The notes below the pieces were generated by a model that had not been told where the DNA came from, did not search any database, and saw only the letters and a list, made by a program, of their open reading frames with translations. Below, in pieces: positions 10,217-22,181 of a stretch of DNA of 64,000 nucleotides (position 1 is the stretch's first letter; every line of letters begins with the position of its first letter). The stretch lies in assembly GCA_029747015.1 (NCBI GenBank), contig JAKOGI010000333.1, positions 338,501 to 402,500 of the forward strand, in the 5' to 3' direction. The DNA comes from Carnegiea gigantea (lineage: Eukaryota; Streptophyta; Magnoliopsida; Caryophyllales; Cactaceae). The translations under genes and the position numbers were made by a program.

Positions 10217-13200
10217 GTTGAAGTGAGAGAGAACAACCCAGCAAACAACCCAGCAAACAGCCTAGGGAACAACCTTGAAAACAAGCAGCTGTGGTATGTT
10301 GATAGTGGGTGTTCGAGGCATATGACCGGTGAAAAATCCAACTTTCTCTCACTTACAGCTTCGGATGGTGGGAGTGTGGCGTTTGGAAACGGCAAGTCTG
10401 GGACAATTGTCGGTATAGGTAGGGTTGGTGAGTCCCATTCCCACTCAATTGATAATGTCTATCTAGTTGATGGCTTAAAGCACAATCTACTTAGTGTGTC
10501 CCAACTGTGTGACAAGAACAACCTAGTAGTGTTCTCACCAACACGTTGCATGGTTGTAAACTCAAACACAGGAGATGTCGTGTTAAGGGGGAAGCATCAC
10601 AAAAATGTTTACAAAGTATGTATTTCCACACTTCCCCAAAACAATCTGACTTGTTTGAGCGCTTTAGATGATGATATAATGCTCTGGCACAAGAGACTAG
10701 GTCATGCAAGTCTCACTCTTTTGAACAAACTCGTTTCCAAAGACCTAGTTGTTGGACTACCTTCCATCAAATTCAATGATGATAAGGTTTGTGAAGCTTG
10801 TGCAAAAGGCAAACAAGTCAGATCGTCCTTTAAATCAAAAAATTATGTTAGCACTACCCGACCTCTCGAAATGTTACACATTGATCTATGTGGTCCTATG
10901 AGGATAGCAAGTAGAGGTGGGAAGAGGTATGTGCTGGTTGTAGTGGATGATTACTCTCGATTTACGTGGACCCTGTTCTTGGCATCCAAGGATGAAACTT
11001 TTGAGAATTTTATTGCCATTCTCAAAAGGGTTGAAAGGAGAGTAGGACACTCTTTAGTTAGTTTAAGGTCTGATCATGGTACTGAATTCGAAAATGCAAG
11101 CTTTATTAACTATTGTAATGAACATGGTGTTGATCATAACTTCTCAGCTCCAAGAACACCCCAACATAATGGGGTGATTGAGCGCAAAAATCGCACCCTA
11201 GAAGACATGACTAGAACAATGCTTATTGCTAGTGGTCTTCCTAGGAATTTCTGGGCAGAAGCATTGAACACCTCATATTATATTATAAATAGATGCATGA
11301 TCAGACCTATTTTGAACAAAACTCCTTATGAACTTTTCAAAGGCAGAAAACCCAACATTACGCACCTAAGAACATTTGGTTGTAGGTGTTTTGTGCATAA
11401 TAATGGGAAGGATGCCTTAGGAAAGTTTGATCCTAGGAGTGATGACGCAATATTTCTTGGTTACTCTTCTCACAGTAAGGCTTACAAAGTGTTTAACAAA
11501 AGAACCTTAAGTGTTGAGGAAAGTATGCATGTGCTTTTTAATGAATCTAACTCGTTGAGTGAGAATGATGCACAGGAGGAAGAATTTGAATTAGGTCTTG
11601 TTCGAAAAGAAGTGTTGCTCCAAGATAGATAAGGTAAGAACACCATGGAGAAAACAACTTCTGAAGGTGTTTCTCAGAACGACAGGCAAGGTGAGAACCA
11701 AATAGGGGGAAACACCGTTGAACCCTGTTCGGGACAACACCAGTCAGGTTCCTCAGGAACAGGCTCGGGCACTTATTGTGAGCCTGAGTCTCCAAGTGTT
11801 CCAGTTAGAGTAGGGCATGTGTCTGTGGATCCACTTACTCCACGGCCATGGAAGCACCAACGTTCACACCCTCTTGAGCAAATTTTGTCTGATATTAATA
11901 CTGGAGTGCAAACAAGGTCAAAGCTTAAGAATTTTTGTGCATTCTATGCGTTTCTCTCTAACATTGAGCCAAAGAATGTAAGAGAAGCTCTTGCAGATTC
12001 AGATTGGGTCACAGCAATGTAAGAAGAACTTCATCAATTTGAAAGGAACAAAGTATGGCACCTTGTACCTCGACCTGCAGATAGAACAATCATTGGAACC
12101 AAGTGGGTGTTCCGAAACAAACTTGATGAGTCAGGAACAGTCACCAGGAACAAGGCACGGCTGGTGGTTCAAGGGTACAATCAGGAAGAAGGGATTGATT
12201 ACGAAGAAACCTTTGCACTAGTTGCTAAAATTGAGGCTATTCGTATCCTAATAGCCTTTGCAGCCCATATGGAGATCAAGCTATATCAAATGGACGTGAA
12301 AAGTGCATTTCCAAATGGATACCTTAAAGAAGAGGTGTATGTCAAACAACCCCCTGGTTTTGAAAACAGTGAATTTCCAAACCATGTTTTTCAACTTGAC
12401 AAAGCTCTTTATGGTCTAAAACAAGCTCCTAGAGCTTGGTATGAATGAATGTCAAGCTTTTTACTTGAAAATGATTTTAGAAGAGGCAAGGTAGATAATA
12501 CCTTGTTTCTAAAATCTAAGGGGGAACATCTGCTGATTGTCCAAGTATATGTTGATGACATCATATTTGGGGCAACTCATCATGATTTATGCAATGAATT
12601 TTCAAAAATGATGAGGAGTGAGTTTGAAATGAGCATGATGGGTGAGCTTAACTTCTTCTTAGGCTTACAGATCAAGCAAACTTCAAACGGCACCATGATC
12701 CATCAACAAAAGTATATTAAGGAACTACTTAAGCGTTTTGGGATGGAGTCGGCCAAGCCCATTGATACTCCCATTTCTCCTTCTACCAGGTTGGTAATGG
12801 ATGATGGGAGTCCCTCAGTTGAGGAGAAACTCTATAGGGGCATGATAGGGTTGCTCTTATATCTTACCGCTAGTAGGCCCGACATTGTTTTTAGTGTTGG
12901 TTTATGTACCCGTTTTTAGTCTAATCCTAAAGAAACTCACCTTAAGGCTGTTAAACGGATACAAAGGTATTTAAAACATACACCTGATTTAGCTCTATGG
13001 TATCCTAGAGGATGCAATTTTGATCTTGTTGGATATGCTGATGCTGACTATGCAGGCTTCCTGGTTGATAGAAAAAGCACCACAGGTATGGCTCATTTCC
13101 TTGGACCTTGTTTGGTGTCTTGGGCAACCAAGAAACAACATTCAGTTGCCATGTCCACAGCAGAAGCTGAATATGTTGCAGCTGCTTCATGTTGTGCTCA

Positions 13201-13492
13201 ATTACTGTGGATAAGACAACAACTCAAAGACTTTTGTGTTGACACTGGATGCATACCTATTTTTTGTGATAACACAAGTGCAATTAATATTGCCAAAAAT
13301 CCGTGTCAACATAAAAGAACTAAACATATTGACATACGTCATCATTTCTTAAGAGACAATGTTGAAAAAGGGTTGATCTCAATGAATTTTTGTGCCACAG
13401 AAAACCAAATTGCTGATATATTCACCAAGGCGCTAAGTAGAGATCAATTTGAGAAAAATAGACTTGAACTAGGTTTGATTGAAACAACCTAA
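10205..13492 (+). pseudogene. pol: E1 copia pol (protease-integrase-RT-RNase H), decayed by stops
   Basis: Same frame as gag. Protease active site [10 protein letters not shown] starts at 10301. Integrase follows with an H-H-C-C finger (HKRLGHAS to CEACAKGK, ~10686-10815) and a catalytic core including HIDLCGPM (~10876) and [10 protein letters not shown] (~11070), with ERKNRT for the glutamate (~11180). RT has [20 protein letters not shown] (~12150) and YVDDIIFG at 12548. RNase H has GYADADYAG (~13030) and TAEAEYVAAA (~13156). Four stops interrupt it: TAA 11630, TAA 12020, TGA 12446 and TAG 12917. Against E2 most are C-to-T-type changes (CAA, CGG, CAG). No frameshifts, so the domains are otherwise well kept. 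The true stop is TAA at 13490. Confidence 0.92.
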
Positions 13493-13946
13493 GTACCCTG
13501 TTCTCTCCCCCTGTTTGCAACTTCCATAGGTTGAAGGTATAATGTGTTTAATAAAAATTGTTTGCAATCAATTCTGTGCTATTTTAGTATATGTGCATTA
13601 TTTGCAGTTGCCGGCATCCGTTTAAATTTAATATGATTGCCTTTATTATCTTGTTACTGTTGAATCTCCTCCAAGATCAAGCAGCAAGAACAGGTACGCT
13701 CCTTGATTGTTAGTATGTGAAACAAGTTGTGTCTAGCCTTTAAATTTTCCTCTTTCCCGAGGCATGCGTGGGCGGCTAGTAATGATATACCCGTTGTAAC
13801 GGGTAAATCTTTAAAGATTTGGCATGCTCTCTCTCTTTAAATCTCCAAATCTTTGCCTCTCTCTCTCATCACACCTCTCTCTCTCTCTCGAATACCCGGC
13901 AATTTCCTTTCACTCAAACCCTAATCTCTCTCCAATTCTTGCTCAA
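13493..13946 (+). other. E1 spacer between pol and the extra ORF
   Basis: Noncoding AT-rich stretch followed by a CT-rich tract (CTCTCTCTC runs at ~13828-13890) that looks like a 5' leader just before the extra ORF's ATG. E2 has a shorter, similar spacer. No gene supported; a subgenomic promoter or splice site here is possible but not shown. Confidence 0.5.
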
Positions 13947-15936
13947 ATGGCTTCCTTCAACGGCTCTGGAAGTTCTGGTTCAAAATCTCAGGGTAGCAGG
14001 ACACCCGCACCAGCCTCACGAACAGGTCCTGCCCCTATTGCCTTCTCGCCGTTTTTAATGGCGATTCTAGAAGGTAAACCTTCCACTCCTCCTCGCCCAA
14101 TCAGCTTCAAACCTTTTGGATTTTTGAAGAGTGTCGACCTGAAATCAGTGGGCTTGGGTTTGAAAGATATTCCCTACCATTTTGGTTGGGAATTGGTGGT
14201 GTTTGAGGGATCGACTGTTGTCCCCTCCCTGAAAAGAACTTTGCTTCAACTGGGGAAATTGGTGGCAATCTTGGGTCCCAAGATGAAGCCTTTGAGTCCC
14301 ATGTTGGTTTCTTTGATTTCTCTGAGCCCTGTTCTTTCAGGCTGTTTCCTGAAAAAGAAATAGTACCCGAAACAGGGTCTGAGTCCTATGAGGAGGTGTT
14401 TAAGGATGATTTGGGAGTTGGCCTTCAAGGAGACTCGGCTGAGCAGTCTCTTCAGGCAGGGGGAAGTAGTGGCATGGACATCCCTCCTGCAGCAACCGAA
14501 TCAGTGACTCCGGTTCCTCAATCCGGAGAGAAGAGAAAAAGAGTCAAAACAGTGGCTAGGCGTAGCAGAACGCCTAGATCAAGGCCACAACCAAGGCCTC
14601 AAACCTCAAAAACCTCAGCCCCCTCTCCTCCAAAAACTGCCCAACCAACCCGCAAATCTACCCGAATTGTTTTCAGTCTACTCCGCGTACCACAAAATCA
14701 ACTACTCCGGTAATAGAGGAAATTTCCTCTTCCTCTGAGGATTCTTCAGATTCCTCTGCTACTGACTCCGAGAACACCCTCTTTGAACAGGGGACCCCGG
14801 TGTTCTTCGAGTCCTCAGAAGAACAAACTCAATCTCCTCCTCCTTCCAAGAAAACCTCCACTCTACCCCCTCGCAAAAGAAAGACCTCTACTGCTTTAGT
14901 CTAAAAATCAGCTAAACCCGAGACTGCTTCTTCTGTTCCTCCCCCCAAAAGAGCCAAAAAGTCTACTGCCTCTCCTGTTTCTACCAAGATTGCGCATCTG
15001 CTTAAGCGCAATGTAGTTAGGGGGAAGATAGTGAGAGTTCAATTTTTCGAGGAACAGGGGTTGGGGGTGTTCCTACAGAAGCTGCGTGCCCAGAACTGGC
15101 TGGACCTCTTCACGAACACCCAGCTGGGGTGTTCTGTACCAGAATTGGCTGAGTTCTATGCCAATTATGCTGTCACCGAAGGGGTCGTGAGAAGTAAAAT
15201 TGGTGATACACAGGTGCAATTTGATGCACAAACTCTGGGTACGATTTTGGGTGTTCCCTCACTTGGCTTTGATGTGTATGTGAGGGAGGATAAGTCTGTC
15301 ATAGGGATAGCCAGGCTGCTGGAGCTTTCACAGCGATTGAGTCAAAACCAGGGCCTATAAACACCCACATCCGTGAAGAAGGGTGAGATGACCTTTCTGC
15401 ACCAACTGCTCTTTATGTTTGTCATAAAGAACATCATCCCAAGAGGTCAAGGTAGAAACCAGGCTGATGCTCTTGATCAGTGCCTGGTGGATCTTTTGGA
15501 TAGGGAGGAACCCATCAACCTTCCTGTTCTTATGATCCGCCACATTGGGCGTATTGCAAATACCACCCGGGCACATGATCTTGAGTATGGTTTTCTACTG
15601 ACGAGGGTTTTTGAGCACTTTGGGATAGAGCTCAAAAGCAGGGTGGCTGCTCAAGTGATTGATGAGATAGGGAGTGACACCCTCATGGGGTGTGGATATA
15701 CTCTGGCTGAGGGCTCGGTCTCCAAACAGGGGAGCCGAACACCCAGACCTCTTATTTCTGGGAGGTCATCAGTCAAAGTTGAGGCTGTTTTAGAGGATAA
15801 CTCCCGCCTCAAGGATGAGCTCACAGCCGTCAAGGCTGCCCTAGAAGAAGAGAAGGCGCTATCTGCCAAGCGTCATGAAGACCTACTTGCCCTTCTCTCC
15901 TCCCTCGCCACCAAACTCCCTCCTCCGCAGCTATAA
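13947..15936 (+). pseudogene. E1 Sirevirus extra (env-position) ORF, frameshifted
   Basis: Likely start ATG 13947 (MASFNGSGSSGSKSQGSR). The N-terminal part has PRPISFKPFGFLKSVDLKSV. A basic stretch follows (GEKRKRVKTVARRSRTPRSR, ~14526-14585), then a low-complexity acidic serine region, and a conserved module with NTQLGCSVPELAEFYANYAV (~15115-15175). The C-terminus is a coiled coil ending near LLALLSSLATKLPPPQL. Compared with E2, frame changes occur at ~14230 and ~14668, and stops at ~14902 and 15358. The position matches the Sirevirus 'envelope-like' gene. I see no signal peptide or transmembrane segment, so the envelope label is positional. Function unknown. Confidence 0.75.
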
Positions 15937-16326
15937 TCACCCCTTGTAACCTATTCTCATTGGATGTTTCCTAGAGTTCTCTTCCCCGTCTCTTTCTGTG
16001 TTTCCTTTTTTTTTGTATTGCACCTTCCGGACTTTCAATGACATATCTGGTTCTGTTATATCTTGCTTATCTCTTGCTATGTCTTATGTGATTCACTTGC
16101 AAACACCATGTTCTGACTGTTGTTTGTACCTTTTTAATGATGCCAAAAGGGGGAAGATAAGTGGATCATTGACCTAGGTTGAGTTGAACGGTTGAGTCAT
16201 TAGTCTTTATACTTATATATGTTTTTTGACTGACCTAGCACCTGTGTGGATATATATCAGCACTCAAGGCACTTACGAAAATAAAATCTTTTTCTTGTCA
16301 ATATGGTCACTTGGTTTGTCATCATC
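15937..16326 (+). other. E1 3' noncoding region with first polypurine motif
   Basis: Noncoding. It contains AAAAGGGGGAAGAT at 16145-16158, a second copy of the purine motif that stands before the 3' LTR. Doubling of the PPT motif ~190 bp before the LTR is a known Sirevirus trait; E2 has it at 29926-29939. Confidence 0.7.
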
Positions 16327-16340
16327 AAAAAGGGGGAAAT
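16327..16340 (+). promoter_or_regulatory. Polypurine tract of E1
   Basis: AAAAAGGGGGAAAT (with AT at the LTR edge) immediately precedes the 3' LTR, as needed for plus-strand priming. Confidence 0.92.
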
Positions 16341-17950
16341 TGTTGAACTAACTGTATAAAGTTTTGATGATAACAAATCCAAGTGTAGCATACTTGCTTG
16401 AGTAATGTTGTTCCAAACAAGCTCTCCAAACAGGTCCTACACAGTTGTTTGTATTGATCCTACTTACCTGTTCTGTCTACTAAATGTTGAGAACAAGTTT
16501 TAAGAACAGGTTCCAAGCTTCAGTGACACAAAGATCAGCACACAACAAATCTCGACAACAGCTGACTAAGTCTTAAAGATCAAGTTCCTACATTCAGCGA
16601 TACAAGATCACCCGAGTAATCAAGGTGACCAAGGTGTTTGGAGTTGCACATCCATCCTCGACAAGATGACTAATTCTTACAACAAGAAGTCTCGATTTGA
16701 TTTAGGTTTTATCTTTTAGATTCTTGTTAATATGCCAATCTTGAAAGTCTCAATCTAACACTTCTTGAAACGGTTTTCGAGATTTGCTTCAGAACACCAT
16801 TTCCAAACAACCCTGCAAACAGGGTGCCTAGGGTGTTCCTGAAACTGCAGCGGCCACATCCGTTTTACCTGAAAATTTCTTTTGGTTGGCTGGCTGCTCT
16901 AAGAATCCTTTTATGAAATCCTAGGCTGATTAGTTAAGTCCTAAAAAGATTATTATTTATTATATATATGTAGCAGATTGCAAAACCATTTTTGCTAGAG
17001 ATTTTTTTCAAAATCCGAAAAATCTTTATTCCTTATTTTTAGGCCATGATTGATTCAAATTTTGAAACCAAGATTTTTATCCTTTTTTGGGCTAAATTAC
17101 ACGGCTATATTAAGTGACTAATCAGTTTTTATCCCGTGAGTATCAAATCCCTATATTTTAGGAGAATCTTATCTTCTTTGTTCCTAGCGGTTGGAAATCT
17201 GAAGAAATCTTCTAAGCTGCTAAAATCAGAAGATTTTTCTATCTTTTTTGAAGGAGTTAGCCATTGGGTTTGCTTGCCTAAATAAAAAAATCTTTTCACT
17301 CCTTTCGGCAGAGATACACAAGGGAAAAATCGGTTTCTTTCACAAGCACATTGAGATTTCTGGAGCAACATTTCAAAAGAAAAAACTGTGACAAGATTGT
17401 GCAAAAATTGAGCTTTCAAAACTATTGGCATACTAGGACTTCATTGTACCTTACATCTGCTTAAGTCAGAAGCACCCCAGTAAGGTGTTTTGTATCCTTG
17501 ATCTCAGATCAAAAGTGAGTGAGTGTGTCCTTAGTCGTGTGGACTTTGGACGTGTCCAATCTAGAGAGATTTGGACGTGGTGTAACCTATCTTAGAGAAG
17601 AAGGTTACGTGGGTTACAAGTTGTAACAAGGAGTGTTACTTTTGTAACGTGTTCAGCCCGTTAGTGAAGTGGTTAAATCCTACACGAGGTAGGTCGTGGT
17701 TTTTCACACCTCAGTTGGGCTAGGGGTGTTTTCCACGAAAAAATCGTGTGTGCTTTATTTCCGCATTTATCCACTTGATTTTCGCTTCTGAACCAATTGG
17801 GAACAGCCGCTACAAACAAGGCCCAAGACTGTTCGTCATTCAGAAACAGTCTCTGCAATCAGGGTCTAAGGTTGTTTGTCAGTAAATAGGCGAAAATCAG
17901 ACACTACAATTCACCCCCCTCTTGTGGTCGTGTACTCTTAGAATTCAACA
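16341..17950 (+). repeat. 3' LTR of E1 (1610 bp)
   Basis: Nearly identical to 6784-8390. Ends TTCAACA and is followed by the TSD GAGAC. Confidence 0.95.
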
Positions 17951-17955
17951 GAGAC
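17951..17955. repeat. Target-site duplication GAGAC, right of E1
   Basis: Second copy of 6779-6783. Element B's sequence resumes from here. Confidence 0.92.
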
Positions 17956-19790
17956 CCTGAGAATTAAGAGTGAACCTAACCCTGAGCTTGAACCCCAACC
18001 TAAACGTAAGCCAGAATTAGAAGAAATGGCACAAGAAAGATCTTTAAGTGATATTTTCTATCCTCTAGGGACTGCTTTACTATCTTGTTTTGCTATACCT
18101 GACCTAGGACCAAATGTAACTTTTGAATTGAGACTCACTATACTCAAATGCTCCCTAAGTTCATAGGTTTAGATGATGCTCATTTATTTTTGAGGGAATT
18201 CAAAGAAGTATGTTCTATGATAAATTTCCCTAATATCACTATTGACGATGTGCAAATGAAATTGATATCTTTTGCTTTCAAAGATTCTATTGAATGTTGG
18301 ATGTACGGCTTAATTGCTAATTCTCTTACTTTTTGGAATGATTTTGTATGATTGTTCTTAAGAAAATATTTTCCCAATGCCAAGACTGTTAAGCTAAGGA
18401 ATGAAATTAATCAATTTGTGTAACTAGATAGGGAATCGTTTTAGAAATACTTTGATAGATTCCAAAATTTATTGGTCCAATGTCCCCATCATGGTTTAGA
18501 CTAAGCATGATTGTGCCAAATCATTTATGAAGGACTTGACTAACAGACTAGAAACTATGGTAGAGTCCATGTGTTAGGGTGGCTTTCTTTTTAAGAGTGC
18601 CACTGCTGCTTGGGAATTTTTAGAGGACTTAGCTAAGAAGAGCATGCAGTGGAAAACTGCTCGTGATGACAGTCTAAGTTCTAGATTTGCTAGGGATTGA
18701 TTACATTCTATCTTTGATGTGAGTCACTTGGAATCTAAGACTGCTGTTTTAGAAAACTTGTTGAAGGGGCTACCTCTCCAGATATCTTAAACTTCTACAG
18801 TGGCACGTCTTCACTATTACGCCTTAGATCATTCTTTGACTACTTATTTTACTCACCAGTTAGCGACTGGACAGGAGCAAGCAAGTATGGCCTTTCAGAG
18901 ACTAAAGAACGACTCTTTTTTTCCCTTATTATAATCCAATGTGGAGAAATCACCCTAACTTTTCTTGGAATAATGGACCAAATGTTGTGGTTCCTAACTC
19001 CCAGCCCATCTCCCATCCCTCTGATTCTTTTCAAAGACCGGCTTTTCTAGGTGTGCCTAATGCACGTAGACCTCCATGTCCTGTTGCTCAATCTCAACCT
19101 CCTCCTAGTTATACTAACATTGATAAAATTGAGAGGAGAATTAATAGCAATGTGGAGAGAATGATTAATGCAAATATGGAAAGAATGATGAGAATGATGG
19201 CTGAACTGTTTTCTTAATTAGTATCATCTTCTAGAGAGCCAGGTACTTTTACAAGTCAACCTAAGGTGAACCCTAAAGGTCACGCCTCCTCTTCTTTTAG
19301 CGCTAACGCTAATGAGCTTGTGAGGAAAATGAATTGCAGTTATAGTTCTTCTATCTGGTCAAGAGATTAATAATCAAGTGAGAAATCCTAATGAATCCTA
19401 CATGTGTCCTCACCAATTCTTCCAAAATTCCTCTTCTTCTTCTTCTTATTCTTCTTCTTCTCCAGAGACTAGTTCATCCATTAAGTCAGGGGATGCTACT
19501 GATGGTGTCCCTAATGATTCTGATACTCCTCTACCTCTTCAGTTACCATCTAAGAAAGAGGAGCCTAAAGAGAAAGATTCTTCTGATTTACTTGATCCCT
19601 TACCTTCTAGGGATTCTTTTGGTCCTTCTTCTGCTGAGAAAGTCCATAAGCATTTACCTACTTTTCCGCATAGGCTTAAAAAGAAATATGAAGCTCATGC
19701 TGGGAAGATAAGAGAAATCTTTTCTCAAGTCCAAATCAACATTCCTTTGCTCGATGCTATTCAGTAGCTGCATCGATTCGCTAGATTGTT
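17956..19790 (+). pseudogene. gag: Element B gag (Athila-type), multiply broken
   Basis: Frames carry a retrotransposon Gag core: LPKFIGLDDAHLFLREFKEV, NITIDDVQMKLISFAFKDS, and further on KYFPNAKTVKLRNEI (~18366-18410). A proline-rich C-terminal part (PSYTNIDKIERRINSNVERM, ~19108-19170) follows, then a serine-rich segment and FPHRLKKKYEAHAGKIREIF (~19664-19725) leading to the protease. It resembles the Gag of element C (there SKAFLNKYFPPGKTAKLRTD). Many in-frame TAG/TGA stops are seen where CAG or TGG would be expected. E1 separates this gag from its leader. Not functional. Confidence 0.8.
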
Positions 19791-19840
19791 AAAGGATCTG
19801 TGTACCACCAAGAAAGCCACTAGTGGCCCTATAAGAGGTT

Positions 19841-19884
19841 TATTAGCCTCTAGTGCTAATTCTATTAGCCTCTAGTGCTAATTC
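19841..19884 (+). repeat. 22-bp tandem duplication in B's gag-protease linker
   Basis: TATTAGCCTCTAGTGCTAATTC occurs twice back to back (19841-19862 and 19863-19884). Because 22 is not a multiple of 3, the duplication shifts the frame just ahead of the protease. Confidence 0.9.
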
Positions 19885-20609
19885 TATCATTTCTCACCAG
19901 ATCCAAGTGAAGTATAAGGACCCTGGTTTCCCTACTATTTCTATAGTCATAGGGGACCAGCTTATTCATAGAGCTTTGCTTGATTTAGGTGCTAGTGTTA
20001 ATTTGACACCCTTCACTGAATATGAGAGGCTAGAGTTGGATGACCTAAATCCTACTGAAATGGTCATTCAATTAGCTGATAGATCAACAAGGTTGCCTAG
20101 GGGTATAATTGAGAATGTGCTGATTAGAGTGGGTAATTTTATTTATCCTGTAGATTTTGTTGTGACTGAAACTAATAAGGTGTCTAATATTACGAGTCAA
20201 CTCCCTATGATTCCAGGGCGTCCTTTCTTGGCCACTGCTAATGCCCTAATTAATTACAGGAATGATATGATAAGACTATCTTTTGGCAACATGACCTCAG
20301 AATTGAACATCTTTAACATACAAAGATGACCTTTTGGTTTTCATGATATGGAGTTTTCCACTCTTAACTGGGTAGAAGATTCTGTATTCAATGATACTTT
20401 TGATGATATGTTTGCCGCTGAGTATGAGTCATGTCCTATTAATGATGAGCCTGAATATGATGTGTTTGATTTTGATGAATTGTACTCTATTGTTGACTGT
20501 CTGCTTGCTTTTGTTTCAGAATCTGCTCGTGAATCTGTTTCCCCTCCTGTTCTTGATTGAAACCTCTTCCTGACTCTCTTCAGTATGCATTCCTAGGACC
20601 CGATGAATC
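19885..20609 (+). pseudogene. Element B aspartic protease and start of RT linker
   Basis: An open frame to 20329 shows a retroviral-type protease: IQVKYKDPGFPTISIVIGD, then the active-site strand HRALLDLGASVNLTPF (DLGAS in place of D-[ST]-G), and further on LPMIPGRPFLATANALINY, the GRPFL motif typical of gypsy proteases. The following ~280 bases carry an acidic linker (EYESCPINDEPEYDVFDFDE) with a stop at ~20558, up to the E2 target site. The RT that should follow is displaced to 31620 by E2. Confidence 0.82.
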
Positions 20610-20614
20610 ATTAC
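20610..20614. repeat. Target-site duplication ATTAC, left of E2
   Basis: ATTAC precedes the E2 5' LTR and recurs at 31615-31619. Confidence 0.92.
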
Positions 20615-22123
20615 TGTTAGAATGTATAAAGTTTTGATGATAACAAATCCAAGTGTTGTTGTTGTTACTCCAAACAGGCTTTCCAAGTAGGACCTCACTG
20701 CTGTTCTCAATGTATTAAAACTGCTTGACTAATGATTTATCAAGAACAGGTACTCAAGTCAGCAATGTAAGAACACCTGTGAGGAACAGGTTCTGTGAGG
20801 TGTTTTGAAGCATATCCTGACAAGTGTTTGAAATATAAGATATGTGCAGCTGTGATAAACAGGTTCCGTGCAGTGTTTGAAGCATATTCTGTGAAGTGTT
20901 TGCAGCAAAGTCGTTCTACAAGATGACTAGTGGTTACAACAAGATGTCTTGATTTGATTTGGTTTTATATTTTTAGGCTCTTGTTAATATGCCAATTAGA
21001 AAGCTTTAATTTACCACTCACTGGAAACAGTTTTGCTTTTCGGAAAATATTTCGGATCACCCTTCAGAACAACCCTGGGAACAGGGCGATCAGGGTGTTT
21101 CCCGAATAAGCTGCGAAAAACTGCTTTGCACGATTTTTATCTTTTGGATTTTGAGCAGTTTCTTCAAAGATTTGCAAGAAAGATTTTTCTATGGAGTATC
21201 TTATTCTTTACCCTAAAAACGGTTATCAAAAATCTTAAGAGATTTGCAAAATCTTTTTGAATAAAAAGAATATCCAATTTTTGGCAAGTGGATAAGGTAG
21301 TTGAGAAAAACATGGGCTAGCTGCTGAAGAACACCGCCTTATGCACGCGGTTCAGGAAGTGTTTTTCAGCTCATGTCACCTTACCCCTTATAGCTAAAGG
21401 ATTCTATTTTCTCTAGGATTTTAGTTTCCAAAAATTTCAGAAATAGTTTTTCCATCCCTTGTGGGTAAAGGATTCTATATTCTTCAGATTTTTTAGTTTC
21501 CAAAAATTTGATGAATTGTGTTCCAAGCACTATAAAAGGCGGCTTCTTACAATCTTGGAGACATCGGTTTTCAAAGAGAAAAAATCTGAGTTCATGAGCT
21601 AAAACGTTTGAAAAGAAAACCGAGCCTTGTGAGTGAATAAATTGAGCTTTCAAAGTTGGCATACTAGGACTTCATTGTACCCTATATTAGCTTAGTTGAG
21701 AAGCATTATAATAGGGTGTTTTTTTTTTTTCTTTACATTCTTCTTTCACAAGAGTGTGTAGAGTGTGTGTCCAAATCAAGGGGATTTTGGACGTGGGGTA
21801 ACTTGTCTTATGGAAGACAGGTTACATGTGTTACAAGTTGTAACAAGGTGTGCTACTATTGTAACGTGATTAGCCCGTTTAGTGAAGTGTTTAAATCCTA
21901 CACGAGGTAGGTCATGGTTTTTAACCTCAGTTGGGCTAAAGGTGCTTTCCACGTAAAAATCCTGTGTCCATTATTTTGGCATTCAATTTTATTGGATTTT
22001 CGCTTCTGCTTATCTCAGAAACAACCTGTGCGAACAGGGTCTAAGACTGTTTGTCAGCAACTTGTGAAAATCGGACACCACAATTCACCCCCCTCTTGTG
22101 GTTGTGTACTCTCTAATTCAACA
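20615..22123 (+). repeat. 5' LTR of E2 (1509 bp)
   Basis: Aligns end to end with 30106-31614. Begins TGTTAGAAT and ends ATTCAACA. Confidence 0.95.
21531..21540 (+). promoter_or_regulatory. TATA box candidate in E2 5' LTR
   Basis: TATAAAAGGC, a near-consensus TATA box, ~590 bases before the LTR end. It is identical in the 3' LTR at 31024-31033, so it predates the LTR divergence. A likely RNA polymerase II promoter core. Confidence 0.7.
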
Positions 22124-22125
22124 AG

Positions 22126-22137
22126 TGGTATCAGAGA
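22126..22137 (+). promoter_or_regulatory. Primer-binding site of E2 (initiator Met tRNA)
   Basis: TGGTATCAGAGA lies two bases after the LTR. It differs from the E1 site only in the last base. Confidence 0.93.
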
Positions 22138-22181
22138 AGGTTCTCCTTTGAAAAGCTAACACCTTTGAGAGATCCTTGAAG

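Larger units (their letters stand above)
6784..17950 (+). mobile_element. Sirevirus-type Ty1/copia element E1 (11.2 kb)
   Basis: Complete insertion: LTRs of 1607 and 1610 bp beginning TGTTGAA and ending TTCAACA, a GAGAC TSD, an initiator-Met PBS, gag, pol in copia order (protease, integrase, RT, RNase H), a 3' extra ORF and a doubled polypurine motif. Size, the extra ORF after pol and the two AAAAGGGGGAA-type tracts are Sirevirus features. The two LTRs differ by roughly 30 bases (~2%), so insertion is recent. Gag-pol occupies one frame from 8447 to 13492 interrupted only by stop codons. The extra ORF has frameshifts. Confidence 0.93.

Noticed and set aside
13947..15936. Extra ORF of E1/E2 (and the 587-residue ORF of C) as a true viral envelope gene
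   Set aside because: Position fits but no signal peptide, transmembrane helix or fusion-like segment can be seen.
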